Part shown: positions 31,155 to 39,499 of the stretch, piece by piece
Layout of the letters: each line of letters starts with the position of its first letter
How positions within the stretch are numbered: the stretch's first letter is position 1
Origin: a virus
Direction: 5' to 3' (one strand)
Virus record (IMG/VR): IMGVR_UViG_3300024261_000044
Span: 1 to 52,200 of that record
DNA length: 52,200 nucleotides
Notes under the pieces: generated by a model
Database searches by the model: none
Seen by the model: only the letters and a program-made list of their open reading frames with translations
What the model was told of the DNA's origin: nothing
Position numbers and translations under genes: made by a program

Positions 31155-31909
31155 TGGAAATACACCCGTTGTACAGTAGCAGCTCAGGTAATTGTTGTAA
31201 AGTGGCCTCTTCGGAGGCTACTTTGCTTATAGACGCTGGAGTGAGCTACAAAAAAATACTTGAAGCATCTGAAGAAGATGACTTAGAAATATCCGCCCTG
31301 TTTATAACACATGAGCATCATGACCATGTTGCTGGGGCAGGTGTTGTAGGTAGGAAACAGGGATGTCCTATTTATATACCAGAAGAATCATTCATTGCAA
31401 AAGAAAAAATATTTAAAAATTGTGATGTACAGTTCATAAAAGGTGGGGATGAAATCAAAGTAGGAGATATGTTAGTAAAAGCATACACTACTAAGCATGA
31501 CAGTAAAGCAAGTTTAGGCTACACAATCACAGATACCGGTACAGATAAAAAGTTTGGCTACTTAACTGACTCCGGAAGCATATCAAAAGTAATGAGGGTA
31601 GCTTTAGAGTCTTGTGACGCATACTTTCTAGAGGCTGATTACGATCAACAAATGTTAGATGACTATGAAAAGTATGATGAGTTATTAAAGATGAGGATAT
31701 CGGGACCTTTTGGTCACTTAGGTAACCATCAAATATCGGAGTATATAGAGAATGATGTTGATTTGGGTAGCGTAGAGTGGATTGCTTTCGGGCATCTAAG
31801 TTCCAGAACAAATACGCCAGATACCGTGTTAAAATTAATGAAAGATACCTTCCCTGAGTTTGAAAGTTTGTTTTTAATAGCGCCAATATCAGAACCATTG
31901 TTGCTTTAA
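31154..31909 (+). CDS. Metallo-beta-lactamase-fold hydrolase, probable nuclease (251 aa)
   Basis: The HxHxDH motif is THEHHDHVAG (H53, H55, D57, H58). The opening LYSSSSGNCCKVAS and LLIDAGVSYKKI match the YycJ/WalJ-like branch of this fold, several of which act as DNA 5'-exonucleases. Later metal ligands appear in TTKHDSKASLG and YLTDSGS, and FGHLGNHQ and FGHLS follow. TAATG overlap with the primase gene implies co-expression. It likely processes DNA ends in replication or recombination. Confidence 0.75.
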   Translation: MEIHPLYSSSSGNCCKVASSEATLLIDAGVSYKKILEASEEDDLEISALFITHEHHDHVAGAGVVGRKQGCPIYIPEESFIAKEKIFKNCDVQFIKGGDEIKVGDMLVKAYTTKHDSKASLGYTITDTGTDKKFGYLTDSGSISKVMRVALESCDAYFLEADYDQQMLDDYEKYDELLKMRISGPFGHLGNHQISEYIENDVDLGSVEWIAFGHLSSRTNTPDTVLKLMKDTFPEFESLFLIAPISEPLLL

Positions 31910-31918
31910 TTAGGTGAA

Positions 31919-31962
31919 TTAGTTATATTAAAGAGAGAAGTAAAATAAATTAATATAACTAA
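31919..31962. repeat. Perfect 13-bp inverted repeat, possible operator
   Basis: TTAGTTATATTAA (31919-31931) is mirrored exactly by TTAATATAACTAA (31950-31962) across 18 bases, in the 68-base gap before the exonuclease gene. The left arm plus AG (TTAGTTATATTAAAG, 15 bases) recurs at 43287-43301 just upstream of another gene. It lacks a T tail, so it is not a clear terminator. It could be an operator or an RNA processing hairpin. Confidence 0.55.
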
Positions 31963-31977
31963 TAATCACAAAATTAA

Positions 31978-32634
31978 ATGGAAACTATTACTTTCGATAT
32001 AGAAACTGTACCTCAGACAGAGCTAAGTAATATCCAACAGCATGAGCTGGATAAAAAGTTAGAAAGAAGGTTCTCGGGGTCTAGTGAACCAACCACAGAA
32101 GAATACGAATCTGCAAAGTCTTTGATAATGGGAACCAACCCATACTTTGGGGAAATAGTATGTATAGGATTAATGAAAACTACAACAGATGGTAAGTATG
32201 ATACTATTGGGTTAACAGGAGATGAAAAAGATATTTTATCTAGGTTCTGGAAGATAGTGTCAGGTTTTAGGGGTCTATTTATATCATTCAATGGGTTGTC
32301 TTTTGACGTTCCTTGGATTATAAAAAGGTCGATGAAACATGGATTGAAAGCTACTAACCAAAGTTTTTTAAACACTAAGAAATTCTTTAAGTACCCTCAT
32401 TGGGATGTTCATGTTATTATGGCAGACTATGATAGGTTTAAAGGGGCCAGCCTTAGATTGACATGTGATCACCTCGGAATACCCTCTCCCAAAGAAGAAG
32501 AAATAACTGCAGAGAACGTATCTGTAGCGTTTAAAGATGGGAGGATCAAAGAAATAAAGGAGTATTGTTTAAGAGATGTTCAAGCAACATACAACGCATA
32601 CTTAATATCAAAAAATTACACTTTTATAAAATAA
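31978..32634 (+). CDS. DEDDy-type 3'-5' exonuclease (218 aa)
   Basis: RNase H-fold exonuclease motifs appear in order: ITFDIET (residues 3-9, D and E), FNGLSFDVPWI (near 104-114) and YCLRDVQATY (near 199-208, DEDDy motif III with Y and D). This matches the predicted polymerase-B-like 3'-5' exonuclease family used by phages as a separate proofreading or recombination nuclease. It sits between an MBL nuclease and the Sak4-like ATPase, suggesting a recombination module. The start ATG 31978 lacks an evident Shine-Dalgarno sequence. Confidence 0.8.
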   Translation: METITFDIETVPQTELSNIQQHELDKKLERRFSGSSEPTTEEYESAKSLIMGTNPYFGEIVCIGLMKTTTDGKYDTIGLTGDEKDILSRFWKIVSGFRGLFISFNGLSFDVPWIIKRSMKHGLKATNQSFLNTKKFFKYPHWDVHVIMADYDRFKGASLRLTCDHLGIPSPKEEEITAENVSVAFKDGRIKEIKEYCLRDVQATYNAYLISKNYTFIK

Positions 32635-32657
32635 AATAATATAACCAAGAAAACTAG

Positions 32658-33596
32658 ATGAGCTTATTTGAAAAAGCAAAGCCAAGAGCAGAAAGACTAA
32701 AAATGCTTATATACGGTGCATCAGGGACTGGAAAATCGGTAGTAAGTCTACACTTTCCTAAGCCTGCTGTAATCGACACAGAGAGGGGAACTGAGCACTA
32801 TGGAGAATACTTTGACTTTCATCGTATTCAAACAGTTAGCCCTAAGAAAGTTAATAAAGCAGTAGACGAGCTACTAAAGGATCCTGCGGGGTTTAAAACT
32901 TTTGTAATTGATTCTTTCAGTAACTTATATGACTCAATCATAGAAAAGCAAGTAGCAAAAATGAGAATAAAGTCTGGGAACCCTAATTATGAAATTAGGC
33001 CTCTAGATTATAAATTCATTAAGTCAGACGTTAAGATTTTAATTACAAAAATGTTATCGTTGGATATGAACATTATCGTAACAGCTAAATCAAAACCCTT
33101 GTATAGTACTGATAAGGATGAATTTATGCAGGTGATAGGAACTACGCCTGAAGGCCCTAAAGATTTGCCCTACCACTTTGATATAGTGCTCGAACTGTAC
33201 ACAGACGAAGAAGGTAACCACATGGCCAAAATGGTGAAAGATAGAACAAATAAGTTACCTCATGAATTTGAGTTTAACTATAAATCTTTTACTCAGTTTA
33301 TAGGAATAGAAGGGTTAGAAAGAGAGGCTGTAGTATTTAATCAACAACAAAACCTAGAACAAAATGAAAGTATGGGAAGAAGTGTTGATATAGAATACAA
33401 AGGTAAAGAATTAAAAACAGCGGGAGTAAAGGCTGATACCCTAGAAAAAATAGAAGATGCTGCTAGCGGCCTGGACCAAAAAGACTTAAAAAAGAAACTA
33501 AAAGCTGACTACATGGTAACAAGTGTGCTGGATCTAAAACAAGACGAAGCTGAGTTATTATTATCAGATTTAACAACAAAAACCAATAATAAATAA
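32658..33596 (+). CDS. Sak4-like RecA-fold recombination ATPase (312 aa)
   Basis: Walker A GASGTGKS (residues 20-27) follows LKMLIY. AVIDTERGTEHYG and TFVIDSFSNLYDS supply the acidic strand and Walker B region. This is the phage AAA_24 / Sak4 single-strand-annealing or recombinase ATPase pattern. The C-terminal 80 residues are charged, perhaps for interaction with the ssDNA-binding partner. The stop overlaps the ATG of the DUF669 gene (TAATG at 33594-33598), the usual partner of Sak4. It would promote strand annealing in phage recombination. Confidence 0.82.
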   Translation: MSLFEKAKPRAERLKMLIYGASGTGKSVVSLHFPKPAVIDTERGTEHYGEYFDFHRIQTVSPKKVNKAVDELLKDPAGFKTFVIDSFSNLYDSIIEKQVAKMRIKSGNPNYEIRPLDYKFIKSDVKILITKMLSLDMNIIVTAKSKPLYSTDKDEFMQVIGTTPEGPKDLPYHFDIVLELYTDEEGNHMAKMVKDRTNKLPHEFEFNYKSFTQFIGIEGLEREAVVFNQQQNLEQNESMGRSVDIEYKGKELKTAGVKADTLEKIEDAASGLDQKDLKKKLKADYMVTSVLDLKQDEAELLLSDLTTKTNNK

Positions 33597-34027
33597 TGGG
33601 TATTAACTTTAAAGAAGTAGGGGAAACTCAAAGGAGTGGAGATGGGTTTGAGCCATTGCCAGAAGGACGTTACAACTTAGTAGTGGAGAATGCCGAACTG
33701 ACAACTGCGTCTACAGGGAATGAAATGATAAAAACTACGTTTCATGTAACGGATGGTATCTTTATAAACAGAAAACTGTGGAGTAACTTTGTTTTGACTC
33801 CTAAAGCTTATGGATTTTTATTTGGATTTCTACGAGCAGCAGGTAGCGACTTAGTAACCAAGGAAGATGTTGAGCCAAATGAGATCGCCGATGGTCTTGT
33901 TGGATTGAAAGTCTCGGCATACACAGAACCGGGTAAAACTCCGAACGGTAATCCTACTAACCCTTTATCAAAATATAAAGGTATAATTGAAGGTGAGGAA
34001 CTTACTGGTGCAAGTTTATTTGAGTAA
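33596..34027 (+). CDS. DUF669-like ssDNA-binding protein (143 aa)
   Basis: 143 residues beginning MGINFKEVGE. The core PLPEGRYNLVVENAELTTAS, then EMIKTTFHVTDG and RKLWSNFVLTPKA matches the DUF669 family of phage OB-fold single-strand-binding proteins. The acidic C-terminal tip (ELTGASLFE) resembles SSB tails that recruit partners. Translation is coupled to the Sak4-like ATPase. A terminator follows at 34049. Likely role: coats ssDNA for Sak4-mediated annealing. Confidence 0.75.
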   Translation: MGINFKEVGETQRSGDGFEPLPEGRYNLVVENAELTTASTGNEMIKTTFHVTDGIFINRKLWSNFVLTPKAYGFLFGFLRAAGSDLVTKEDVEPNEIADGLVGLKVSAYTEPGKTPNGNPTNPLSKYKGIIEGEELTGASLFE

Positions 34028-34048
34028 TAGCTTGTAATAAGTTTGTGT

Positions 34049-34079
34049 AAAGGCGGGTATAATTTATGCCCGCCTTTTT
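34049..34079 (+). terminator. Intrinsic terminator after the recombination genes
   Basis: AAAGGCGGGTAT pairs with ATGCCCGCCTTT (12 bp with one G-T pair) around loop AATTT, followed by T residues. It lies between the DUF669 stop (34027) and the ribosome site of the glycosyltransferase gene. Confidence 0.88.
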
Positions 34080-34111
34080 AAATTTTATAGTTTAACTTAA
34101 GGAGATGCAGC

Positions 34112-35287
34112 ATGATTAAATTATTCGTAGGGATACCAACAATAAATCGAGCAGATCTTTTGCACGAGAGCTTAGATGATCTAGCTACGAATTTACCCGA
34201 TCTTTACCAACTATGTATAATTGATAACGGGGGACAAGATATATCAGTACCTAATAGTTTAAAAGACATTACAACAATAATACGTCCAAAACATAATTTG
34301 GGTGTCGCAGGCAGCTGGAACTTTTTAATTGACAAATTTTTTAATAGTAATGGGGACCATCTTCTTATATTAAATGATGACATTGTTTTAACTAAAACAT
34401 CGTCTGATTTAAAAAAGATCGTAGAGACACATAAAAATTATAGCGTAATCTATAGTAAGTTGGGTTGGTGCTCTTTTTTTATCTCTCAAAAAGCTATTGA
34501 TGCAGTAGGTTACTTTGACACTACTTTTTATCCGGCTTATTTTGAGGATAACGATTACATCTATAGACTTAAACTAAGTGGAGCTTTTCCCGTGATTGAT
34601 GAGGGGTGTAACCCTAGTATATACAGAGGGTCCATGACTATTCAAAAAGATCAATCATTGAATAGAGATTTTTATGCTCTAAGAGAACACTACAATAAGA
34701 AATGGGGTGGACCTCCGGGAGAAGAAACTTATGCATCTCCTTTTGGTGGAGTTAATAAAAGATTCCATGACTTATGTAATAGCCAATCAGACATAAATGA
34801 GCACCTTCAGACCCTTAAAAATCTTGCATCAGAAGTTAACCATGTAACAGAGTTTGGTGTCCGGCACGGAGTATCAACAATAGCGTTGATAATGGGTGAA
34901 CCAAGTATTTTAAGGTCCTATGACATAGATAAGAAGGATGATGATGCAAGTTCATTGATAATATATGCCAAGGAAAAGGGTATAGACTTTAAATTCGATG
35001 AAGAAGACACTTTGAAGTTAGAGATAGATAGGACAGAGCTCTTATTTATTGACACATGGCATGTATACCAACAATTGATAGCTGAATTAGAAACGCATCA
35101 TTCGAAAGTAAGTAAGTACATAGTAATGCATGATACAACTTCGTTTGAACTTACTGGCGAGGACGGGAAAAGTAAGGGTCTGTGGATAGCTGTTGAAGAA
35201 TTTATATCTCATCACAATGAGTGGTCTATCTTTAAGAGGTACACTAATAACAATGGTCTAACCATTCTTATAAAAAATGAAAGTTAA
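34112..35287 (+). CDS. Glycosyltransferase fused to a CmcI-like methyltransferase-fold domain (391 aa)
   Basis: Strong ribosome site (AAGGAGATGCAGC) and ATG 34112. The N-terminal 210 residues are a GT-A/family-2-like glycosyltransferase: LFVGIPTINRADLLHESLDD, then RPKHNLGVAGSWN and LILNDDIVL with DD at 89-90 as the metal site. The C-terminal 160 residues (VTEFGVRHGVSTIALIMGEP, then LLFIDTWHVYQQL and YIVMHDTTSFE) resemble the CmcI/cephalosporin-hydroxylase-type Rossmann methyltransferase fold. Combining sugar transfer and a methyltransferase-like domain suggests modification of DNA, virion or host glycan; the target is unknown. It overlaps the RecU-like gene. Confidence 0.75.
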   Translation: MIKLFVGIPTINRADLLHESLDDLATNLPDLYQLCIIDNGGQDISVPNSLKDITTIIRPKHNLGVAGSWNFLIDKFFNSNGDHLLILNDDIVLTKTSSDLKKIVETHKNYSVIYSKLGWCSFFISQKAIDAVGYFDTTFYPAYFEDNDYIYRLKLSGAFPVIDEGCNPSIYRGSMTIQKDQSLNRDFYALREHYNKKWGGPPGEETYASPFGGVNKRFHDLCNSQSDINEHLQTLKNLASEVNHVTEFGVRHGVSTIALIMGEPSILRSYDIDKKDDDASSLIIYAKEKGIDFKFDEEDTLKLEIDRTELLFIDTWHVYQQLIAELETHHSKVSKYIVMHDTTSFELTGEDGKSKGLWIAVEEFISHHNEWSIFKRYTNNNGLTILIKNES

Positions 35288-35753
35288 TGAACTAGAAAAA
35301 TCTGCTAATGCAGCAAATTGGAAGTATAGAAAGAAGAAGAAAGCACTTATACTGAAGGTACCTGTACCAATCCTTTACACGCGAAAGGGCTTAATTGCAC
35401 AAACTAGTACAGTAGACTACACAGGATTAGTTCCCCCTAACGGGAGATTTGTAGCATTTGATGCGAAAGAAACTCAGATAAAAACATCTTTTCCATTAAA
35501 AAACATAAAACAACACCAATTGATGTACTTAGAATTGGTGGAGGAGCTTGGAGGTTTAGCGTTCTTTCTCATACATTTTAAAAAAATGCATAAGCGTGCA
35601 TTTGTGACGCCTATATCACTGGTGTCTAAGTATTGGTATGGTGATGGAAGAAAGTCCATACCATATAATGATTTTAAAGACGAGTGGTTAGTGGAAGCTG
35701 ACGACTACTTAACATTACTAACCGATAAAGACACATGGATTTACGATTTATAG
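35277..35753 (+). CDS. RecU-like Holliday junction resolvase (158 aa)
   Basis: Restriction-endonuclease-like core: TVDYTGLVPPNGRFVAFDAK, then ETQIKTSFPL. In RecU the D-(Y/F)-x-G and A-F-D-A-K-E-T residues bind metal. IKQHQLMYLELVEELGGLAF corresponds to the conserved Q-H-Q helix, and FFLIHF to the strand that follows. The length is shorter than cellular RecU (about 200 residues), as usual in phages. It would cut Holliday junctions late in replication. It ends at TAG and overlaps the next small gene by 19 bases. Confidence 0.82.
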   Translation: MKVNELEKSANAANWKYRKKKKALILKVPVPILYTRKGLIAQTSTVDYTGLVPPNGRFVAFDAKETQIKTSFPLKNIKQHQLMYLELVEELGGLAFFLIHFKKMHKRAFVTPISLVSKYWYGDGRKSIPYNDFKDEWLVEADDYLTLLTDKDTWIYDL

Positions 35754-35962
35754 AAGAGATAGTTCAAAAGAAAAATGTGGTGCAGATAGTACATGACTCA
35801 CTAGTAGGTGGTGGGGTTGGACATATTGTATGTTACAATGAAACATTTGTCATGTTAAAGCCACACACTAATGAAGAAATAATAAAAGAATTTGGGGAAC
35901 CTACACCATATACTATATTGATACCCACTAAAAATATTAAATTAATAATGATTTTAACATAA
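35735..35962 (+). CDS. Hypothetical small protein (75 aa)
   Basis: 75 residues from ATG 35735, overlapping the end of the resolvase gene, to TAA 35962. Beta-rich: NVVQIVHDSLVGGGVGHIVC, then TYTILIPTKNIKLIMILT-like strands at the end. It resembles small two-sheet phage proteins without recognised motifs. It lies 13 bases before the dUTPase gene in the same transcript. Confidence 0.55.
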   Translation: MDLRFIEEIVQKKNVVQIVHDSLVGGGVGHIVCYNETFVMLKPHTNEEIIKEFGEPTPYTILIPTKNIKLIMILT

Positions 35963-35975
35963 CCAAAAGAAGAAA

Positions 35976-36377
35976 ATGACTGAATCAAAAATGATAGTAA
36001 AATATAAAAAATTACGGAGTTCAGTGAAAGGACCATCTATAGTACACGATAACTCTTCCGAGCTAGGTTTATTTGTAAGTGAAAAAATAGTCGTGGCAGG
36101 TCAAACAGTAAAAAAAATAAAAACAGGTATCTGTTTAGAGATACCAGATGGATACTTTGGCAAAATTTGGGATAGAAATAGTGTTGCTATAGAGCACACC
36201 TTATCGGTAAAAGCAGGTATTATAGACAGCTCTTTTAGGGGAGAGGTAACAGTAATAATGTCAAATACAGGAGCTTATCCTATAACATTATTACCTGGAG
36301 ACCCTATAGCACAAGTAACAATCTTAAAAACCCATGACTTTAAACTAGAGGAAGACGACTCTTTATCGGAGGATTAA
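35976..36377 (+). CDS. dut: dUTPase (133 aa)
   Basis: The trimeric dUTPase pattern is clear: ELGLFVSEKIVVAGQTVKKI, TGICLEIPDGYFGKIWDRNS (motif 2 region, RSG-like replaced by DRNS), KAGIIDSSFRGEV (motif 3), and LLPGDPIAQVTIL (motif 4). The flexible Gly/Phe-rich motif 5 that closes over the substrate in many dUTPases is not evident; the protein ends EEDDSLSED. It removes dUTP and supplies dUMP for dTTP synthesis. It pairs with the ribonucleotide reductase gene 3 bases downstream. Confidence 0.85.
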   Translation: MTESKMIVKYKKLRSSVKGPSIVHDNSSELGLFVSEKIVVAGQTVKKIKTGICLEIPDGYFGKIWDRNSVAIEHTLSVKAGIIDSSFRGEVTVIMSNTGAYPITLLPGDPIAQVTILKTHDFKLEEDDSLSED

Positions 36378-36379
36378 GT

Positions 36380-39361
36380 ATGAGCAAATTTTCATTATCA
36401 GAAAATTTTATATCTAAGTATAAAAGAAAGAAACCACCTTTTGGGTTTAACGGTTTAGGAGAACTTGTATACTACAGAACCTATAGTAGAATAAAGGACG
36501 ACGGCAAAAATGAGCGATGGTGGGAAACAATAAAACGTGTTGTTGAGGGAACCTACAACATCCAAAAGGATTGGATTGAACAGCACAGGCTAGAATGGAA
36601 CCCACAGAAGTCACAATTTTCCGCACAAGAGATGTATGACCGCATGTTTCATATGAAAATATTGCCCCCAGGTAGAGGTTTATTTGCACAAGGGTCGGAC
36701 ATTATAAGTAAAAAGCGTTTGACGCCCGCCTTGTTCAATTGCTGTTTTGTCAGTACTGAAAATATAGCTAAGGACCCCTCTTACCCATTCATGTTTGCTA
36801 AAGATATGTTAATGCTTGGTGTGGGAATGGGGGTAGATCTAAAGGGGGCAGGTACCATAGATGTACGAGAACCGTCTAAAGAAGAAGAGATTTTTGTTAT
36901 ACCAGACACAAGAGAAGGGTGGGTTGAGTCACTAGGACTGGTCATTGGGGCCTATTTTGGTAAAAATAAAACTCCTATTATGGATTACTCATTAATTCGT
37001 CCTGCAGGCTCTCCTATTAAAACGTTTGGTGGGACTGCTTCAGGTAGCGCACCTTTAAAAGAATTTCATTCTGCAGTATGTAAAACATTAGATAAAAATG
37101 TCGGCAGTTTAATTACGCAAACCACTATAGCCGATATATTCAATCTTACGGGAAAAGTAGTTGTTGCGGGAAATACAAGAAGGTCAGCTATCTTAATAGC
37201 AGGTGATACTTCAGAAGAGTTTTTAAACTTAAAAAACTACGAAGTGAATCCCGGAAGAGTTGACTACGGTTGGTCATCTAATAATAGTGTAAATGCTACA
37301 CTAGGTATGGACTACAAAGATATAGCTGAGAGCATTCGTATTAATGGAGAGCCTGGGTTGTTGTGGTTAGAAAATGCACATAATAATAAGAGGATGGGAG
37401 ATACATCTAATGGATTACAAAAAGATGACAGAACACAAGCCACAAATCCATGTGGTGAGATATTCTTAGAGAGCGCAGAAAAATGCGTAGCAGGTGACAC
37501 TCGCTTACAATTAAAAAGCGGTAATGCAAAAATTAAAAACATTGTTGGTAAAGAAGTAGAGATATGGAACGGGGAAAATTGGTCCAAAGTTACACCTTTT
37601 AAAACTTCTACGTCGTCTAAGCTTTTAAGAATTACTATGACTGATGGGTCAGTTCTTGAAACGACGGACTACCATAGATTTAGTGCTTTACCCTCTGGCA
37701 GTGTTAAGTTTAAAACTGTAAAAGCCTCAGAGCTTAGAAAGGGTTACAGACTTCCTGATTTCACTTTAGGCGGTATTGAGGGGGAGTATTATCCTAATGC
37801 CTTTGAGTACGGTTTAATGGCAGGTGATGGTTGTGTTTATAAAGAAAACCCCATAGTAACTTTATGTGGAGATAAGGTTAAATTAAAGAATCTTAATGTA
37901 AAAGGAAAGTGGGGAAAGCCTCAAATAAAGAAAGAGTGTAAAGACCCCATAAACAGGCTATATTTAAAATCTGTTCTGGACGTTGATAAGTCCACTGATT
38001 TACGTAAAATGAAAGGGCTTCCTGATTTTGTTTTTACTATGGATAAGAAATCAATATTAGAGTTTACAGCAGGGTACATAGAGACTGATGGCACAGTTCT
38101 TAAAAATAAATATACTGAGCACTATGTTTTATATGGTAAGGAGCTACAAATGAAGGACATGCAAGTTCTTTTACGGCGTGTTGGAATTAATTACACTGCC
38201 GCATTTGAATGCTCCCCTAAAGGATTTAAAACAAATAAGGGAATTCGAAACTATGCTTTATGGGGGCTCAGAATTCACTCTCATGACTGTAAATCTATCC
38301 CCACGCGATTAAAAAAGATAAGAAATTTTGGCACTGGGTATTCAGAGAACAACGCATATAAAGATTCAAAGCCTGTAAGTAATAAAAAACACCAGTCTAT
38401 TAGATCTATTGAGGAGTTACCGGGTACCCATCCTACATTTTGTTTTTACGAGCCCCTTACGGGAATGGGTGTTTTTGGAAATTCTTTAACTTTTCAATGT
38501 AATTTATGTGAGGTCTTCCCTGACAAACATGAATCTAAAGAAGACTTTATAAAATCTTTAAAGTACGCTTATCTATACAGTAAAACTGTGACACTTTTAA
38601 ACACTCATTGGCCACAGACTAATGCAGTCATGCTAAGAAATAGGAGAGTAGGTACCAGTGTGAGTGGTATTGCGCAATTCTTAACAAACCAGAATTTACC
38701 TACTCTAAGAGAGTGGTTGAACGATGGGTATGATGCTTTAAAAGAGTATGATAAAATATACTCTAATTGGTTAGCTATACCCCGAAGTATACGAATAACA
38801 ACTAACAAACCAAGCGGAAGTATCAGTTTACTAAATGGTAGTACTCCTGGTATACATTACCCTGAGTCACGTTTTTATATAAGGCGTATGAGAATAGGTA
38901 ATCATAGTCAGCTGCTAAGCCCTTTAGAAAAAGCAGGTTACACAGTAGAGCCCGCAGTAGGGCAAGAAGAATCCACGTCAGTGGTAGAGATACCGGTAGA
39001 CGTCGGAAGCGGTATACGCCCACTAAATGAAGTGACGATGTGGGAGCAACTAGAATTAGCAGCTTTTATGTCAGAGAACTGGGCAGATAACGCGGTGTCA
39101 GTGACAGTAACATTTAACCCTGAAACTGAGGGCCACGACATTGAAAGGGCATTAGAGCACTATCAGTACAAACTAAAGTCGGTTTCCTTTCTTCCCCGTA
39201 CGAAGATTGGTGCATACGCTCAGATGCCATATGAATCAATAGACGAAGATACCTACAATAAAATGACGCAAAGTCTAAGTAAATTAAGCTTTGGAACCGT
39301 GAAGGATGAAGAAGCTAATGTAGAAAAATTTTGCAACAATGACACCTGTGAAATAATATAA
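36380..39361 (+). CDS. nrdJ: Class II (B12-type) ribonucleotide reductase interrupted by an intein (993 aa precursor)
   Basis: The extein matches monomeric adenosylcobalamin-dependent ribonucleotide reductase. It has FNCCFVSTENIA, the radical/active-site motif NPCGE (356-360), and GTSVSGIAQF, KPSGSISLLNGSTPGIHYP and RRMRIG after the intein. A C-terminal Cys pair is in CNNDTC. A 338-residue insertion begins CVAGDT at residue 369 and ends just before CNLCEVFPDKH. Removing it restores ESAEKCNLCEVFP, normal for the family. The mature enzyme would be 655 residues. It makes deoxynucleotides without oxygen, so the host must supply or import B12. ATG 36380 follows the dUTPase gene closely. Confidence 0.88.
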   Translation: MSKFSLSENFISKYKRKKPPFGFNGLGELVYYRTYSRIKDDGKNERWWETIKRVVEGTYNIQKDWIEQHRLEWNPQKSQFSAQEMYDRMFHMKILPPGRGLFAQGSDIISKKRLTPALFNCCFVSTENIAKDPSYPFMFAKDMLMLGVGMGVDLKGAGTIDVREPSKEEEIFVIPDTREGWVESLGLVIGAYFGKNKTPIMDYSLIRPAGSPIKTFGGTASGSAPLKEFHSAVCKTLDKNVGSLITQTTIADIFNLTGKVVVAGNTRRSAILIAGDTSEEFLNLKNYEVNPGRVDYGWSSNNSVNATLGMDYKDIAESIRINGEPGLLWLENAHNNKRMGDTSNGLQKDDRTQATNPCGEIFLESAEKCVAGDTRLQLKSGNAKIKNIVGKEVEIWNGENWSKVTPFKTSTSSKLLRITMTDGSVLETTDYHRFSALPSGSVKFKTVKASELRKGYRLPDFTLGGIEGEYYPNAFEYGLMAGDGCVYKENPIVTLCGDKVKLKNLNVKGKWGKPQIKKECKDPINRLYLKSVLDVDKSTDLRKMKGLPDFVFTMDKKSILEFTAGYIETDGTVLKNKYTEHYVLYGKELQMKDMQVLLRRVGINYTAAFECSPKGFKTNKGIRNYALWGLRIHSHDCKSIPTRLKKIRNFGTGYSENNAYKDSKPVSNKKHQSIRSIEELPGTHPTFCFYEPLTGMGVFGNSLTFQCNLCEVFPDKHESKEDFIKSLKYAYLYSKTVTLLNTHWPQTNAVMLRNRRVGTSVSGIAQFLTNQNLPTLREWLNDGYDALKEYDKIYSNWLAIPRSIRITTNKPSGSISLLNGSTPGIHYPESRFYIRRMRIGNHSQLLSPLEKAGYTVEPAVGQEESTSVVEIPVDVGSGIRPLNEVTMWEQLELAAFMSENWADNAVSVTVTFNPETEGHDIERALEHYQYKLKSVSFLPRTKIGAYAQMPYESIDEDTYNKMTQSLSKLSFGTVKDEEANVEKFCNNDTCEII
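37484..38497 (+). other. Intein with LAGLIDADG homing endonuclease in the reductase gene
   Basis: 338 codons starting at Cys 369 (CVAGDT, intein block A) and ending at Gln 706 before the +1 Cys 707. Block B is TTDYHRF. The two endonuclease motifs are YGLMAGDGCV and TAGYIETDGTV, as in DOD/LAGLIDADG inteins. Block F/G reads HPTFCFYEPLTGMGVFGNSL then TFQ|C. So the usual terminal His-Asn is Phe-Gln. Inteins ending in Gln can splice (Pyrococcus abyssi PolII is a known example). The insertion point is 9 residues after the NPCGE motif. Confidence 0.88.
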
Positions 39362-39366
39362 TATAT

Positions 39367-39380
39367 GGTATAAGAATAAT
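39367..39380 (+). promoter_or_regulatory. Second copy of the extended -10 box
   Basis: GGTATAAGAATAAT is identical to the box at 23828-23841 and is likewise preceded by T (TG-N-TATAAG). It lies 6 bases after the reductase stop. The predicted transcript would start about 39381, at the base of a hairpin. Confidence 0.5.
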
Positions 39381-39437
39381 ATAGTAAGTATGCGACTTAC
39401 TATGAAATGGCCTATAAATTTTTATAGGCCATTTTTG
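39381..39437 (+). ncRNA. Candidate short two-hairpin RNA, or 5' hairpin plus terminator
   Basis: Hairpin ATAGTAAG-TATGCGA-CTTACTAT (39381-39403, perfect 8-bp stem) is followed directly by the long stem AAATGGCCTATAAA/TTTATAGGCCATTT (39405-39434) and a T tract. With the extended -10 box just upstream, this unit could make a discrete RNA of about 57 nt. Alternatively, the second stem is only the reductase terminator. The sequence does not resemble a tRNA. Confidence 0.35.
39405..39437 (+). terminator. Strong intrinsic terminator after the reductase gene
   Basis: A near-perfect 12-14 bp stem, AAATGGCCTATAAA with TTTATAGGCCATTT, is followed by TTTTTGTTT. It would end transcription from the nucleotide-metabolism genes, or terminate a short RNA from the adjacent box. 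Confidence 0.85.
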
Positions 39438-39499
39438 TTTATCAAACACACACTAATAATAGCAATAATAAGATAAACAATAAATCAAAAAGAAAACAT

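Noticed and set aside
39404-39440. Attachment site or origin
   Set aside because: The palindrome has the stem and T tract of a terminator and there is no integrase or iteron array nearby.
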